Assembly: GCF_030695035.1 (NCBI RefSeq)
Contig: NZ_JAUYTT010000025.1
Span: 62,001 to 126,000 of the forward strand
Source of the DNA: Frigidibacter sp.
GTDB taxonomy: Bacteria > Pseudomonadota > Alphaproteobacteria > Rhodobacterales > Rhodobacteraceae
DNA length: 64,000 nt
Direction of reading: 5' to 3'
Positions 17,928-27,051 of this stretch are shown one piece after another; position 1 is the first letter of the stretch; each line of letters begins with the position of its first letter. The notes beneath the pieces were generated by a model that saw nothing but the letters and a program-made list of their open reading frames with translations, had not been told where the DNA came from and made no database searches. A program made the translations under genes and the position numbers.

Positions 17928-18940
17928 GCCAGCGGCGACAGCGCCGCCAGCGCCGCCACACGCGCGGCGGCGGCACCGCTGTCGATGCTCTCCGCTGCCA
18001 GCGCCACGCCCTCCGGCAGGCTCGCCGCCCGCTCCGCCACCACCAGCGCGGCAGCGGCGTTCAGCAGCACGGCATCGCGGTAGGCACCCGGCGCCCCCGC
18101 CAGCAGCGCCCGGAACGCCACCGCATTCTCCGCCGGCATCCCGCCGAGGATCGCCTCGAACGGATGCACCGGCAGGCCGGCCTCTTCGGGATGCAGCTCG
18201 AACTCGCGCACTGCGCCATCCTCCAGCGCCGCGACCCAGCTGACCCCGCAGATCGACAGCTCATCCGTGCCATCGCCGCCATGCACCAGCCAGGCCCGCT
18301 CGGAGCCAAGCGCGCCCAGAACCTCGGCCATCGGCCGGATCCAGTCGCGCGAGAAGGCCCCGGTCAGCTGCCGCTTCACCCCCGCCGGATTGGTCAGCGG
18401 CCCCAGCAGGTTGAACACGGTGCGGGTGCCGATCTCGGTCCGCGGACCCATCACATGGCGCATCGCCGGGTGGTGCATCGGCGCCATCATGAAGCCGATG
18501 CCGCATTCGGCCAGCGCCCGCTCCACCACCTCCGGCCCGACCATCACGTTGATGCCCATCGCCGACAGCGCATCCGCCGCGCCCGACTTGGAGGAAAGGT
18601 TCCGGTTGCCGTGCTTGGCCACCGGCACCCCGACCCCCGCCACCACGAAGGCGGTCGCGGTCGAGATGTTCAGCGTGCCCTTGCCGTCGCCCCCGGTGCC
18701 GACGATGTCCATCGCCCCCGCTGGCGCATTCACCGCCACGCATTTGCTGCGCATGACCCGGGCGGCGGCGGTGATCTCGGCCACCGTCTCGCCCCGGCTG
18801 CGCAGCGCCAGCAGGAAGCCGCCGATCTGCGCCGGGGTCGCCTCGCCCTCGAACAGCGCCTCGAAGGCCGTGGTCGCCTCCGCCTCGGTCAGAGGGCGGT
18901 CACAGGCGGGCCCCAGCAGCGGCTTCAGCCGGTCGCTCAT
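17924..18940 (-). CDS. trpD: Anthranilate phosphoribosyltransferase
   Basis: 338 residues. It transfers phosphoribosyl from PRPP to anthranilate, the second step of tryptophan synthesis. The PRPP-binding glycine loop [17 protein letters not shown] and the [17 protein letters not shown] substrate segment are intact, as is [13 protein letters not shown] 18940 (SDRLKPLL) is the family start and overlaps the trpG stop by 4 bp; the stop overlaps the ung start. The longer open frame upstream lies in trpG and is not coding. Confidence 0.97.
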   Translation of the reverse strand: MSDRLKPLLGPACDRPLTEAEATTAFEALFEGEATPAQIGGFLLALRSRGETVAEITAAARVMRSKCVAVNAPAGAMDIVGTGGDGKGTLNISTATAFVVAGVGVPVAKHGNRNLSSKSGAADALSAMGINVMVGPEVVERALAECGIGFMMAPMHHPAMRHVMGPRTEIGTRTVFNLLGPLTNPAGVKRQLTGAFSRDWIRPMAEVLGALGSERAWLVHGGDGTDELSICGVSWVAALEDGAVREFELHPEEAGLPVHPFEAILGGMPAENAVAFRALLAGAPGAYRDAVLLNAAAALVVAERAASLPEGVALAAESIDSGAAAARVAALAALSPLA

Positions 18941-19518
18941 GCCGGTACCGCCGCAAGATCCAGGAAGTTGCGCAGGATCTGGTGGCCATGCTCGCTGGCG
19001 ATGCTTTCGGGGTGGAACTGCACGCCCTCGATCGGCAATTCGCGGTGGCGCAGGCCCATGATGGTGCCATCCTCGACCTCGGCGGTGATCTCGAGGCAAT
19101 CGGGCAGGCTGCCGCGCTCCACCATGAGCGAGTGGTAGCGCGTGGCCTGGAAGGGTGAGGGCAGGCCGGCGAACACGCCTTTGCCCTCATGGATCACGGT
19201 GCCCATCTTGCCATGCACGATCTGCGGCGCGCGGATCACCCTGCCGCCAAACGCCTCGCCGATGGTCTGGTGGCCGAGGCAGACCCCCAGCAGCGGCGTG
19301 CGGGTTTCGGCGGCGGCGGCTGTCAGCGCCAGGCAAATCCCCGCCTGCGCCGGATCGCAGGGGCCGGGGCTGAGCACGATGGCCGAGGGGTTCAGCGCCA
19401 TCGCCTGCTGCACGTCCAGCGCGTCATTGCGGCGCACCAGAACCTCGGCGCCAAGCTCGCCCAGATAATGCACGAGGTTGTAGGTAAAGCTGTCATAGTT
19501 GTCGATGAGCAGAAGCAT
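18937..19518 (-). CDS. trpG: Anthranilate synthase component II (glutamine amidotransferase)
   Basis: 193 residues. It supplies ammonia to TrpE for anthranilate formation. The class I amidotransferase signatures are [21 protein letters not shown], Cys80 in GVCLGHQ, and VQFHPES with the His/Glu pair. ATG 19518 is chosen as the family start; the frame extends 16 codons upstream but without similarity. The gene for its partner TrpE lies 2.2 kb upstream at 21716-23227 on the same strand, separated by an oppositely oriented gene. So trpE and trpG are not one transcript. Confidence 0.96.
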   Translation of the reverse strand: MLLLIDNYDSFTYNLVHYLGELGAEVLVRRNDALDVQQAMALNPSAIVLSPGPCDPAQAGICLALTAAAAETRTPLLGVCLGHQTIGEAFGGRVIRAPQIVHGKMGTVIHEGKGVFAGLPSPFQATRYHSLMVERGSLPDCLEITAEVEDGTIMGLRHRELPIEGVQFHPESIASEHGHQILRNFLDLAAVPA

Positions 19519-19769
19519 CGGGCGCGCTTTCGTCTGGGGCCTGGGTCTGGAGGCTGGGGGATGCACCCCGCCGCCGGTCCGGCTATAGATGCCCCCGCGG
19601 GGCCGCCGGGGTCAAGGGCGCATGGGCGCTTGGCTGCTGCGGCGGGGCTTGCACTGCGCGCGGCGACGGACGCAGAATGCGGAAGACCTGCGGTCCGTGT
19701 TATGGGCCCGCAGGAATGGCAAGATCCCGGCGCCCCTGTGGCGCAGCGGGGCTGGTAAGGGGGGCAGGC

Positions 19770-21632
19770 ATGGGTCTGGGCAGGGGCGTGATGTTCGGGG
19801 CGATCTGGGGCATGCTCGCCTCGGCGCTGCTGCTGGTGGTGCTGTCGCTCGCCGCGCCCGTGCCGCAGGGGCAGGTGGCGGAGGTTCAGCCCGCCGCGCC
19901 AGCCCGCGCTGCACCCGAGGTCTCCGCCGACCTCGCCCCCACCCTCGCCCCCCCTCAAGCCGCCGAAAACGGCCCGGCCATGCCCGAACCAATGCCCGAG
20001 GCGCCTGACCTGCCGCCTGGGCTTGCCGCGGCTCCGCAAGCGCCGGGCGGGGTAGGGGATGCGCCTGCGCAGGCGGCGCCGGTCGATCCCGCAGGGGATG
20101 CCCCTGCCGACCCCGCTGTTGGCGACGCAATCGCCAGTGACACCGCATCGCCTGCCCCAAGCGAGGAGACCGCCGATGCTTTGAGCGAGCCGGTCGCCGC
20201 TCCCACAGCCAACACCTCCGCCGAGGTCGCAAGCGAGCCGACCGCACCCGCCGACGCTGCAGCCCCCTCCGCGAACCCCGCCGCCCCCGTCGCCAGCCTG
20301 ATCCCCACCCCTTATGGCAGCGAGTTCGCCCGCGAGGCCCCCGACGTCTCGCCCGCGCTGCCCGGCACCGAAGCCGCGCCCGCCGCCAGCCCGGCCCCGC
20401 GCCCGGCCGAGGCGGCCCCCGATGTCCCCACCACCGCCGGCCTCGATGCTGCCCCCGCGCCGCAGCCCTCGGCAAGCGCCGCGCCAGCCGCCCCGATGGC
20501 GCCCGCAAGCCCGCCCGAAACCTCCGGCGCTGTCGCCTCGGCCACGGCCTCTGCGCGCCCCGAGGCCAACGCCCCCGGCCTCGTGCAACCCCTGCCGCAG
20601 CGCGGGGCGGAACCGGCGCTGCCCGCTCCCTCCACCGAAGCTCCCTCCACCGAAGCTCCCTCCGCCGAAGCGCCCCTCACCGATGGGCCCGCAACCGGAC
20701 GGTCCGCAGCCGGGTCTGCCGCCCGCGAACCTGAGCCCGAACCTTCCATCAACCCGGCTCCAGGGGCTGATCCCACAGCGCCTCCCGCATCAGAGGCCCT
20801 GCCGGCCATCGAACCCACCCCCCCGGGCCCCGCCCCCGAGCCCGGCTTCCGCCATGCCCCCGGCATCAAGGTCAACCAGCTGCCGAAGATCGGCGACGCC
20901 GTCCTCCCCGGCCCGCTGCCCGGCGCGGAGCCGCCCGCCGAGCTCACCCCCGAAGCCCTTCCCGCCCTCGTCGCCCATGCCGCCGTCTTCAACGCCGCCC
21001 CCGATGCCCCGCTGCTCTCCATCGTTCTGATCGACGACCGCTCTGGCCCCGGCATTGCCGCGGACCTTCTGGCCGATCTGCCCTTCCCGGTGACCATCGC
21101 GCTCGATCCCGCCGCTCCGGGCGCCGCAGAGGCTGCACGCGCCTACCGCGCCGCGGGGCAGGAGGTGGCAATCCTTGCTGCCCTGCCGCGCGGCGCCACG
21201 CCGTCGGATCTGGAAGTCTCATGGCAGGCCTTCGTGCAAGCCCTCCCTGAAGCCGTCGCGGTCCTCGATGCCCCGGCTGCGCGCCTGCAGAATGACCGCC
21301 GCCTCGCTGAACAACTGGTACTGCTGGCGGCGGACAAGGGGCATGGGCTGCTGACCTGGGATATTGGCCTCAACCCCGCCGCGCAGCTGGCCGCCAACGC
21401 CTCGGTGCCGCAGGCGCAGGTGTTCCGCCGCCTCGATGCCGAGCAGGAAAGCGCCCCCGTCATCGGCCGCTACCTCGACCGCGCCGCCTTCGAGGCGAGC
21501 CGCAGCGGCGCCGTCGTGGTGACCGCCAGCACAAGGCCCGAGACGCTGGCCGCCCTCTTGGACTGGGCCGTCGGCCAAAGCCGCTCCGTCACCCTGGCCC
21601 CGCTCTCGGCGGTGCTGATGCGGGACTTCTGA
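19770..21632 (+). CDS. Divergent polysaccharide deacetylase (YibQ-like) with long Ala/Pro linker
   Basis: 620 residues. One N-terminal membrane helix (about 8-28: FGAIWGMLASALLLVVLSL) is followed by a low-complexity Ala/Pro/Glu-rich region of about 390 residues, including a short tandem of STEAP/SAEAP units. The C-terminal 200 residues form the globular domain (SIVLIDDRSGPGIAADLLADLPFPVTIALDP ... GLLTWDIGLN) of the divergent polysaccharide deacetylase family. That family is thought to act on envelope glycans in the periplasm, tethered by the helix. ATG 19770 follows AAGGGGGGCAGG. It is flanked on both sides by minus-strand trp genes, and a terminator lies at its stop. Confidence 0.8.
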   Translation: MGLGRGVMFGAIWGMLASALLLVVLSLAAPVPQGQVAEVQPAAPARAAPEVSADLAPTLAPPQAAENGPAMPEPMPEAPDLPPGLAAAPQAPGGVGDAPAQAAPVDPAGDAPADPAVGDAIASDTASPAPSEETADALSEPVAAPTANTSAEVASEPTAPADAAAPSANPAAPVASLIPTPYGSEFAREAPDVSPALPGTEAAPAASPAPRPAEAAPDVPTTAGLDAAPAPQPSASAAPAAPMAPASPPETSGAVASATASARPEANAPGLVQPLPQRGAEPALPAPSTEAPSTEAPSAEAPLTDGPATGRSAAGSAAREPEPEPSINPAPGADPTAPPASEALPAIEPTPPGPAPEPGFRHAPGIKVNQLPKIGDAVLPGPLPGAEPPAELTPEALPALVAHAAVFNAAPDAPLLSIVLIDDRSGPGIAADLLADLPFPVTIALDPAAPGAAEAARAYRAAGQEVAILAALPRGATPSDLEVSWQAFVQALPEAVAVLDAPAARLQNDRRLAEQLVLLAADKGHGLLTWDIGLNPAAQLAANASVPQAQVFRRLDAEQESAPVIGRYLDRAAFEASRSGAVVVTASTRPETLAALLDWAVGQSRSVTLAPLSAVLMRDF

Positions 21633-21652
21633 AGCCCTTCAGGCTTCGTTTT
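21631..21652 (+). terminator. Terminator after the YibQ-like gene
   Basis: GAAGCC-CTTCA-GGCTTC is followed by GTTTTGG, beginning at the stop codon. It abuts repeat copy B. Confidence 0.6.
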
Positions 21653-21695
21653 GGCACAAATATCCTCCGGGGGTCCGGGGGTGGAAAACCCCCGG
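21644..21695 (-). repeat. Intergenic hairpin element, copy B
   Basis: Read on the minus strand: CCGGGGG-TTTTCCA-CCCCCGG, then ACCCCCGGAGGATATTTGTG and CCAAAACGAAG. It lies between the convergent YibQ-like gene and trpE. Confidence 0.75.
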
Positions 21696-21715
21696 CGCTG
21701 GCCGCAAACGCGCCC

Positions 21716-23227
21716 TCAGCCGTTCCCGCGCCGCACGAAGATCCCGGCATCCTCGGCCGCGCGCATCAGCGCCCGGCTCTTGTTCACCGTCTCCAGCCAT
21801 TCCGCCTCGGGATCGCTGTCATAGACCACGCCGCCGCCGGACTGCACATAGAGCTTCTGATCCTTCAGCACCGCGGTGCGCAGTGCGATGCACATGTCCA
21901 TCTCGCCATTGGCCGAGAAATAGCCCGCGCCGCCGCCATAGACGCCGCGCTTTTCCGGCTCCAGCTCGTCGATGATCTCCATCGCGCGGACCTTGGGCGC
22001 GCCCGACACAGTGCCCGCCGGCAACCCCGCCAGCAGCGCCGACAGCGCATCCTCACCCTCCGCGATCTGGCCGACGACGTTCGACACGATGTGCATCACA
22101 TGCGAATAGCGCTCGATCACGAATTTCTCGGTCGGATGCACCGACCCGATCCTGGCGACCCGGCCGACATCGTTGCGGCCAAGGTCGAGCAGCATAAGAT
22201 GCTCGGCCAGTTCCTTCTGGTCGGCCAGCAGATCCGCCTCCAGCGCGCGGTCCTCTTCCGGCGTCGCGCCGCGGGGGCGGGTGCCGGCAATGGGCCGCAC
22301 CGTCACCTCGCCATCCCGCAGCCGCACAAGGATCTCCGGGCTCGCACCGATGATCTGGAAGCCGCCCATGTTCAGGAAGAACATGAAGGGCGAGGGGTTG
22401 GTGCGGCGCAAGGAGCGATAGAGCGCGAAGGGCGGCAGCGGAAAGTCCTGCGTCCAGCGCTGGCTCGGCACCACCTGAAAGATGTCGCCGGCGCGGATAT
22501 AGTCCTTGGCCTTCTCGACCGCGGCCTTGTAGCCATCCTTGGTGAAGTTCGACACCGGCTCGCCCACCACGGTGGCTTCGTTCAGGCTGCGGCTGTCACT
22601 GGCCGGCTGGCGGTCGAGGTCGCGCACCGCGTCCATCACCCGCTCTGCCGCCTGCGCATAGGCGGCGCGGGCCGAGAGGCCAGAGCTGACCCAGGCCGGC
22701 GCAAGCACCGTCACCTCGCCCTTCACCCCGTCCAGCACAGCCACCACCGAAGGGCGCAGCAGCATCGCATCGGGCACGCCGATCGGGTCGGGGTTGATGT
22801 TGGGCAGATGCTCGACCAGCCGGATCATGTCATAGCCGAGATAGCCGAACAGGCCCGCGGCAATCGGCGGCAGCCCGGCGGGCATGTCGATATGGATCTC
22901 GGCCAGCAGGGCGCGCAGCGCATCGAGCGGGTGGCCCTCCTGATCCTCGAACCCCGCCGCATCGAACCGCGCCTGCCGGTTGATCCGGGCCTTGGTGCCG
23001 CGGCATTCCCAGATCAGGTCGGGCTTCATGCCGACGACGGAATAGCGCCCGCGCACCTCGCCCCCGGTCACGCTTTCCAGCATGAAGGACAGCGGCCCCG
23101 CCTCGGCCAGTTTCAGCATCAGCGATACCGGCGTGTCGAGATCGGCGGCCAGACGTGTCCAGACCAGCTGGTTCTTCCCCGCATCATATCCGGCTTCGAA
23201 TTCGGCGAAGGAAGGGGTCAGGGCCAC
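21716..23227 (-). CDS. trpE: Anthranilate synthase component I
   Basis: 503 residues. It converts chorismate to anthranilate using ammonia from TrpG. The chorismate-binding domain signatures include PSPFMFFLNMGGFQIIGASPE, RPIAGTRPRGATPEED, DLGRNDVGRVARIGSV and GAPKVRAMEIIDELEPEKRG. The start is GTG 23227 with AAGGACGAGACCC upstream. A tandem 12-bp repeat GGTCTGGGTGTC lies just upstream at 23264-23289. No leader peptide with tandem Trp codons was seen. It is 92 bp from the foldase gene upstream on the same strand. Confidence 0.97.
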   Translation of the reverse strand: MALTPSFAEFEAGYDAGKNQLVWTRLAADLDTPVSLMLKLAEAGPLSFMLESVTGGEVRGRYSVVGMKPDLIWECRGTKARINRQARFDAAGFEDQEGHPLDALRALLAEIHIDMPAGLPPIAAGLFGYLGYDMIRLVEHLPNINPDPIGVPDAMLLRPSVVAVLDGVKGEVTVLAPAWVSSGLSARAAYAQAAERVMDAVRDLDRQPASDSRSLNEATVVGEPVSNFTKDGYKAAVEKAKDYIRAGDIFQVVPSQRWTQDFPLPPFALYRSLRRTNPSPFMFFLNMGGFQIIGASPEILVRLRDGEVTVRPIAGTRPRGATPEEDRALEADLLADQKELAEHLMLLDLGRNDVGRVARIGSVHPTEKFVIERYSHVMHIVSNVVGQIAEGEDALSALLAGLPAGTVSGAPKVRAMEIIDELEPEKRGVYGGGAGYFSANGEMDMCIALRTAVLKDQKLYVQSGGGVVYDSDPEAEWLETVNKSRALMRAAEDAGIFVRRGNG

Positions 23228-23291
23228 GGGTCTCGTCCTTGGATTGCCGGCCTTTGGCGGCGCGGTCTGGGTGTCAAGGTCTGGGTGTCGC

Positions 23292-23313
23292 GGGCCGGGA
23301 CAGTGCCCGGCCC
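23292..23313 (-). other. GC-rich hairpin between foldase gene and trpE
   Basis: An 8-bp perfect stem GGGCCGGG / CCCGGCCC with a 6-nt loop lies just after the foldase stop. No T-tract follows, so termination is uncertain. Confidence 0.5.
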
Positions 23314-23319
23314 AGTGTC

Positions 23320-25182
23320 TTATGGCATCTGCGCGTGCACGGCGTTGATCGCGGACTGGTTCAGCGTCACGCCCGCCTCGGCTTCGATGGACCGGGTGAA
23401 CAGCTCCAGCGCGTCCTGCGCGATGCCCTGGCGTGCCTGGTTGCCCAGACCCGCCCGCATCTGCACCGCCGCTTCATCCTCGGCGGCGGGCAGCGCGACC
23501 GAGGTCAGCCGCACCACATGGGCCGAGGCGCCCTCGGCACCATCGCCGGCCAAAGCGCGGGTCTCGCCCTCGGTCATTGCAAACACCGCCTCGACGCCGC
23601 CCTCGGGCAGCCCCTCGACAAAGCCGTCACGGGTGATCGGGGCGACGGGCGTCACCTCCAGCCCGCGCTCGGCAGCAGCAGCGGCAAGGTCGGGCGCCGT
23701 CGCCAGCGCGTCGGCCTCGGCCAGCAGGCGCTTGCCGGTCTCGGCCGCGGTCCACAGCTCGGCCGCCTGCTCGCGCACCTCGGCCAGCGGGCGCAGGGTC
23801 GGCTCGCGGATCTCCTCGAGCTGCAGCGTGAAGACGCCGCCATCTTCCATCTCATGCAGTTCGGGGAAGTCGTCCGGCGTCGCGGCCAGCGCGGCCTCAC
23901 GGACCTCGACATAGGCCGCAAGCCCCTCGCCGCCCTCGGCAGTCACCTCGACGGTGCCAAGCTCCATCCCCGCCTCGGCCGCCAGCTCCGGCAAGGTGGC
24001 GCCGCCGGCCAGCAGATCGTTCAGCTCCTGCGCGCGGTCTGCGATCATCCGGCGGGCGCGGTCCAGCGCCACCTCTTCGGACAGGCTGTCCTGCGCCTCT
24101 TCGAAGCTGACCTCCTGCGCCAGCAAGATCGCGTTCATTGCATAAAGCGCCGGGCCCAGATCCGAGGGCAGCGGCCCGACAACGCCGGTGGCCTCCAGCG
24201 CGAAGACGCCTGCCCCCGCCGCACCAAGCTCGGCCTCGGTCACCTCGCCCAGATCGACATCCTGCAAGGCCAGCCCGCGTTCGTTCACCAGATCCTCGAA
24301 GGTCGCTTCCCCTGCGTCGATCCTGGCCTTCGCCGCCGCCGCCTCTTCCTCGGTTCCGAAGACCAGCCGCTCCACCAGCCGCCGCTCCGGCTGCACGAAC
24401 TCCGCAATCCGCGCATCGTATTCCGCGCGCAGCGCCGCTTCGTCCAGCGGCACCTCGTCCAGCACCGCCTCGGGCGAGAGCCAGGCATAGGACAGGACGC
24501 GGGTCTCGGGCGCGGTGAAGGGGCCAGGGTTTTCGGCGTGGAAGGCGGTCAGCTCGTCCTCGGTCGGTGCCGGCACCGGCTCGGTCAGAAGATCCGGCGT
24601 CAGCACCACATGGTCAAAGCCCCGCGCCTCGCCGGCCCAGCTGGCAATCGCATCGACATAGGTCGCCGGCGCGGCAATCCCGCCCGCCACCGCGCCCTGC
24701 AGCAGCACCCGCGCCGCCTCATCGCGCAGCTCGGCCTCGAACGCTGCCTCGGTCAGCCCCTGCTGGCGCAGTGTCAGCGTGTAGAGCTCGCGGTCGAACT
24801 TGCCGTCGATGCCGCGGAAGGCGCTGGCGCCGATGATCTGGTCGGCCACCTGGGCATCCCCCGCCGAGAGCCCGATCCGGTCCGCCTCGACATCCATCGC
24901 GGCCCCGGCGATCAGCCGGGCGCGCACGCCCTGGTCGAGCCCGAAGGCCTGCGCCTGTGCAAGGCTGATCGGCTGGCCGAACTGGGCAGAGAGCGCATCC
25001 ACCTCGGCCCGCAGGGCGCGGGCGTAGTCGTTCACGTCCACCTCGCGGTCCCCGACAGTTGCCACGCTTTGCGTCGCGCCGCCGAAGCTCGTCACCCCAA
25101 AGCCGCCAAGGCCCAGGATCAGCATGGCCATCAGCAGCCAGACGACGGTGTTGGCACCCTTGCGCCGAAGTCCCTTGGCCAT
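23320..25182 (-). CDS. Periplasmic peptidyl-prolyl isomerase (PpiD/SurA-type foldase)
   Basis: 620 residues. A short basic N-terminus and one membrane helix (about 12-35: VVWLLMAMLILGLGGFGV) are followed by a SurA-like N-terminal chaperone region (DYARALRAEVDALSAQFGQPISLAQAQAFGLDQ). A long region of helical and parvulin-like segments follows (ERRLVERLVFGTEEEAAAAKARIDAGEATFEDL). This layout is that of PpiD, an inner-membrane-anchored chaperone for outer-membrane protein folding. ATG 25182 is preferred over the in-frame TTG 25206 because AGGGGATGGGC precedes it. It is the first gene of its strand run and 94 bp from the aminotransferase stop. Confidence 0.85.
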   Translation of the reverse strand: MAKGLRRKGANTVVWLLMAMLILGLGGFGVTSFGGATQSVATVGDREVDVNDYARALRAEVDALSAQFGQPISLAQAQAFGLDQGVRARLIAGAAMDVEADRIGLSAGDAQVADQIIGASAFRGIDGKFDRELYTLTLRQQGLTEAAFEAELRDEAARVLLQGAVAGGIAAPATYVDAIASWAGEARGFDHVVLTPDLLTEPVPAPTEDELTAFHAENPGPFTAPETRVLSYAWLSPEAVLDEVPLDEAALRAEYDARIAEFVQPERRLVERLVFGTEEEAAAAKARIDAGEATFEDLVNERGLALQDVDLGEVTEAELGAAGAGVFALEATGVVGPLPSDLGPALYAMNAILLAQEVSFEEAQDSLSEEVALDRARRMIADRAQELNDLLAGGATLPELAAEAGMELGTVEVTAEGGEGLAAYVEVREAALAATPDDFPELHEMEDGGVFTLQLEEIREPTLRPLAEVREQAAELWTAAETGKRLLAEADALATAPDLAAAAAERGLEVTPVAPITRDGFVEGLPEGGVEAVFAMTEGETRALAGDGAEGASAHVVRLTSVALPAAEDEAAVQMRAGLGNQARQGIAQDALELFTRSIEAEAGVTLNQSAINAVHAQMP

Positions 25183-25276
25183 GCCCATCCCCTGCACATT
25201 ATCCAACTGTTCCGGGCTGTTTACGGCCTAGCCCCCGCGGGGGCAAGGCTCAGAACGTGGGCTTGGAACGGGGGGC

Positions 25277-26455
25277 TCAGAACGCCAGCCGCTCCAGCCG
25301 GTCGAACAGCGCGCCGATCCCGGCGGCATCGACATTGGCAAAGGCGATGCGCAGCTGCCGCGCGCCCGCCGGGTCTTCCGCGGGCATGAACATCGTGCCG
25401 GGCAGCAGCAGCACGCCCGCCTCGCGCACCAGCGCCTTGGCGAAGGCGGGCGAGGGCAGGGGGTGCGGATGCTCGACATAGGCGAAATAGGCGCCGCAGC
25501 CCAGAAGCCGCCAGCCCTCCAACCGGGCAAAGCCCTGCACCATCGCCGCCCGCCGCGCCAGAATTTCCAGCCGCTCGCCCGCGACCCAATCCCCCAGGTT
25601 CCGCATCCCCCACAGCGCCGCGATCTGGCCAAGCTGGCTGGGGCAGATGGCGACGGTATCAAGGAATTTCTCCACTTCGGTCAGCTGCGCGGCACTGGCG
25701 GTGATCGCGCCCACGCGGTGCCCCGTCAGCCGGTAGGCCTTGGAGAAGCTGTAAAGCTGGATCAGCGTGCCCGCCCAATCCGGATCGGTGAACAGGTCAT
25801 GCGGCGCGCCGGTCCGGCTGTCGAAATCGCGATAGGTCTCATCCACGATCAACCCGAGCCCGCGCGCCTGCGCCAGATCGTAGAACCCGCGCAACACCTC
25901 CGCCGGATACTCCACCCCGCCCGGATTGTTCGGGCTCACCAGCACGATGGCCCGGGTGCGCGGCCCGATCAGCCGCGCGGCAGCCTCGGGGTCCGGGATC
26001 AGCCCATCGCCGGTCGCCAGCGGCACCGCCTTCACGCCCTGCATGTCCAGCCACATCTTGTGATTGAAATACCACGGCGTCGGCAGGATCACCTCATCGC
26101 CCGCGCCGGCCAGCGTCGACATCACCGCGCAGAACGCCTGATTGCAGCCCTGTGTGATCGCCACCTGATCGGGCGCCACCGAGCCGCCATAGGCGGCCGA
26201 CCACTGCGCCGCCACCTCGGCCCGCAAGGCCGGCAGCCCCAGCACCGGCCCGTAGAGATGCGCCGCCGGATCGTCGAGCGCCGCCCGCGCGATCTCCTGC
26301 CGCAGTGCCAGCGGCGGCGGATCGACCGGCGCCGCCTGGCTGACATTGATCAGCGGCCGCCCTTCCGGAAACACCACCCCGTCCAGCCACCGCCGCGCCT
26401 CCATCACCGGAGGCAGGAACGTCGCTTCCATCGCGGGATTGAGAGGCATGGTCAT
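25277..26455 (-). CDS. Class I/II aminotransferase (PLP-dependent)
   Basis: 392 residues. The fold-type I architecture is clear: GCNQAFCAVMSTLAGAGDEVILPTPWYFNH, the SPNNPGG loop, DETYRDF with the Asp that pairs with the PLP ring nitrogen, and the Schiff-base Lys in SFSKAYRLTGHRVG. The C-terminal RIAFANVD region carries the carboxylate-binding Arg. The amino acid substrate cannot be fixed; relatives are annotated simply as aminotransferase. Repeat copy C separates it from gpt upstream. Confidence 0.88.
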   Translation of the reverse strand: MTMPLNPAMEATFLPPVMEARRWLDGVVFPEGRPLINVSQAAPVDPPPLALRQEIARAALDDPAAHLYGPVLGLPALRAEVAAQWSAAYGGSVAPDQVAITQGCNQAFCAVMSTLAGAGDEVILPTPWYFNHKMWLDMQGVKAVPLATGDGLIPDPEAAARLIGPRTRAIVLVSPNNPGGVEYPAEVLRGFYDLAQARGLGLIVDETYRDFDSRTGAPHDLFTDPDWAGTLIQLYSFSKAYRLTGHRVGAITASAAQLTEVEKFLDTVAICPSQLGQIAALWGMRNLGDWVAGERLEILARRAAMVQGFARLEGWRLLGCGAYFAYVEHPHPLPSPAFAKALVREAGVLLLPGTMFMPAEDPAGARQLRIAFANVDAAGIGALFDRLERLAF

Positions 26456-26470
26456 CGCGGCGCGCCCTAT

Positions 26471-26518
26471 TCTTCGTTTTGGCCCAAATATCCCGGGGGT
26501 GCGGGGGCTGGCCCCCGC
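26471..26518 (-). repeat. Intergenic hairpin element, copy C
   Basis: Read on the minus strand: GCGGGGGC-CA-GCCCCCGC, then ACCCCCGGGATATTTGGG and CCAAAACGAAGAA. It lies between the gpt stop and the aminotransferase start. Confidence 0.75.
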
Positions 26519-26523
26519 TGCTG

Positions 26524-27027
26524 TCAGTCCGCCCCGCGAAACGGCTGCACATATTGCAGCGCCATATCCCAGGGGAAGAAGATCCAGGTGTCCTGGCTGA
26601 CCTCGGTCACATAGGTATCGACCTGCCCGCGGCCCTGCGGCTTGGCATAGACCGTGGCGAAATGCGCCTTGGGGTAGAGGCTGCGCACCAGCTCCAGCGT
26701 CTTGCCGGTATCGACGAGGTCATCGACGATCAGGATGCCGGTGCCGTCGCCCATCAGATCGGCCTGCGGGCTCTTGGTGACCACCGCATCTTTCTGCGCC
26801 TGATGGCTGTAGCTCTTCACGCTGATCGTATCGACCACCCGGATATCCAGCTCGCGGCTTACGATCATCGCGGGCACCAGCCCGCCGCGGGTGATGCCGA
26901 CCACGGCGCGCCAGGCCCCGCCATCGGGCCCGTGCCCGTCCAGCCGCCAGGCCAGCGCCCGCGCGTCGCGGTGGATCTGGTCCCAGCTGACGTGAAACCC
27001 TTTTTCGTGCGGCAGCCGGTCAGACAT
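26524..27027 (-). CDS. gpt: Xanthine phosphoribosyltransferase
   Basis: 167 residues, normal length. It salvages xanthine (and guanine) to nucleotides using PRPP. The PRPP-binding signature [13 protein letters not shown] is intact, with the N-terminal [12 protein letters not shown] loop and the C-terminal WIFFPWD aromatic motif that stacks on the purine. The family start [23 protein letters not shown] fits. It lies 24 bp downstream of the LysE gene on the same strand. Confidence 0.95.
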   Translation of the reverse strand: MSDRLPHEKGFHVSWDQIHRDARALAWRLDGHGPDGGAWRAVVGITRGGLVPAMIVSRELDIRVVDTISVKSYSHQAQKDAVVTKSPQADLMGDGTGILIVDDLVDTGKTLELVRSLYPKAHFATVYAKPQGRGQVDTYVTEVSQDTWIFFPWDMALQYVQPFRGAD

Positions 27028-27051
27028 GGCTCTCAGACATGGGGTCTCTCC

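Noticed and set aside
20637-20668. Short tandem DNA repeat (CCCTCCACCGAAGCT units) as a mobile or CRISPR-like array
   Set aside because: It is in frame inside the Ala/Pro linker of the YibQ-like gene, giving STEAP repeats, with no spacers.
23228-23319. Trp attenuation leader of trpE
   Set aside because: No short frame with tandem Trp codons or alternative hairpins was seen. The GGGCCGGG hairpin belongs to the 3' side of the foldase gene.
22091-25389. Overlapping long plus-strand frames (607 and 744 codons)
   Set aside because: Antisense to trpE and the PpiD-like gene, with no recognisable domain or ribosome-binding site.
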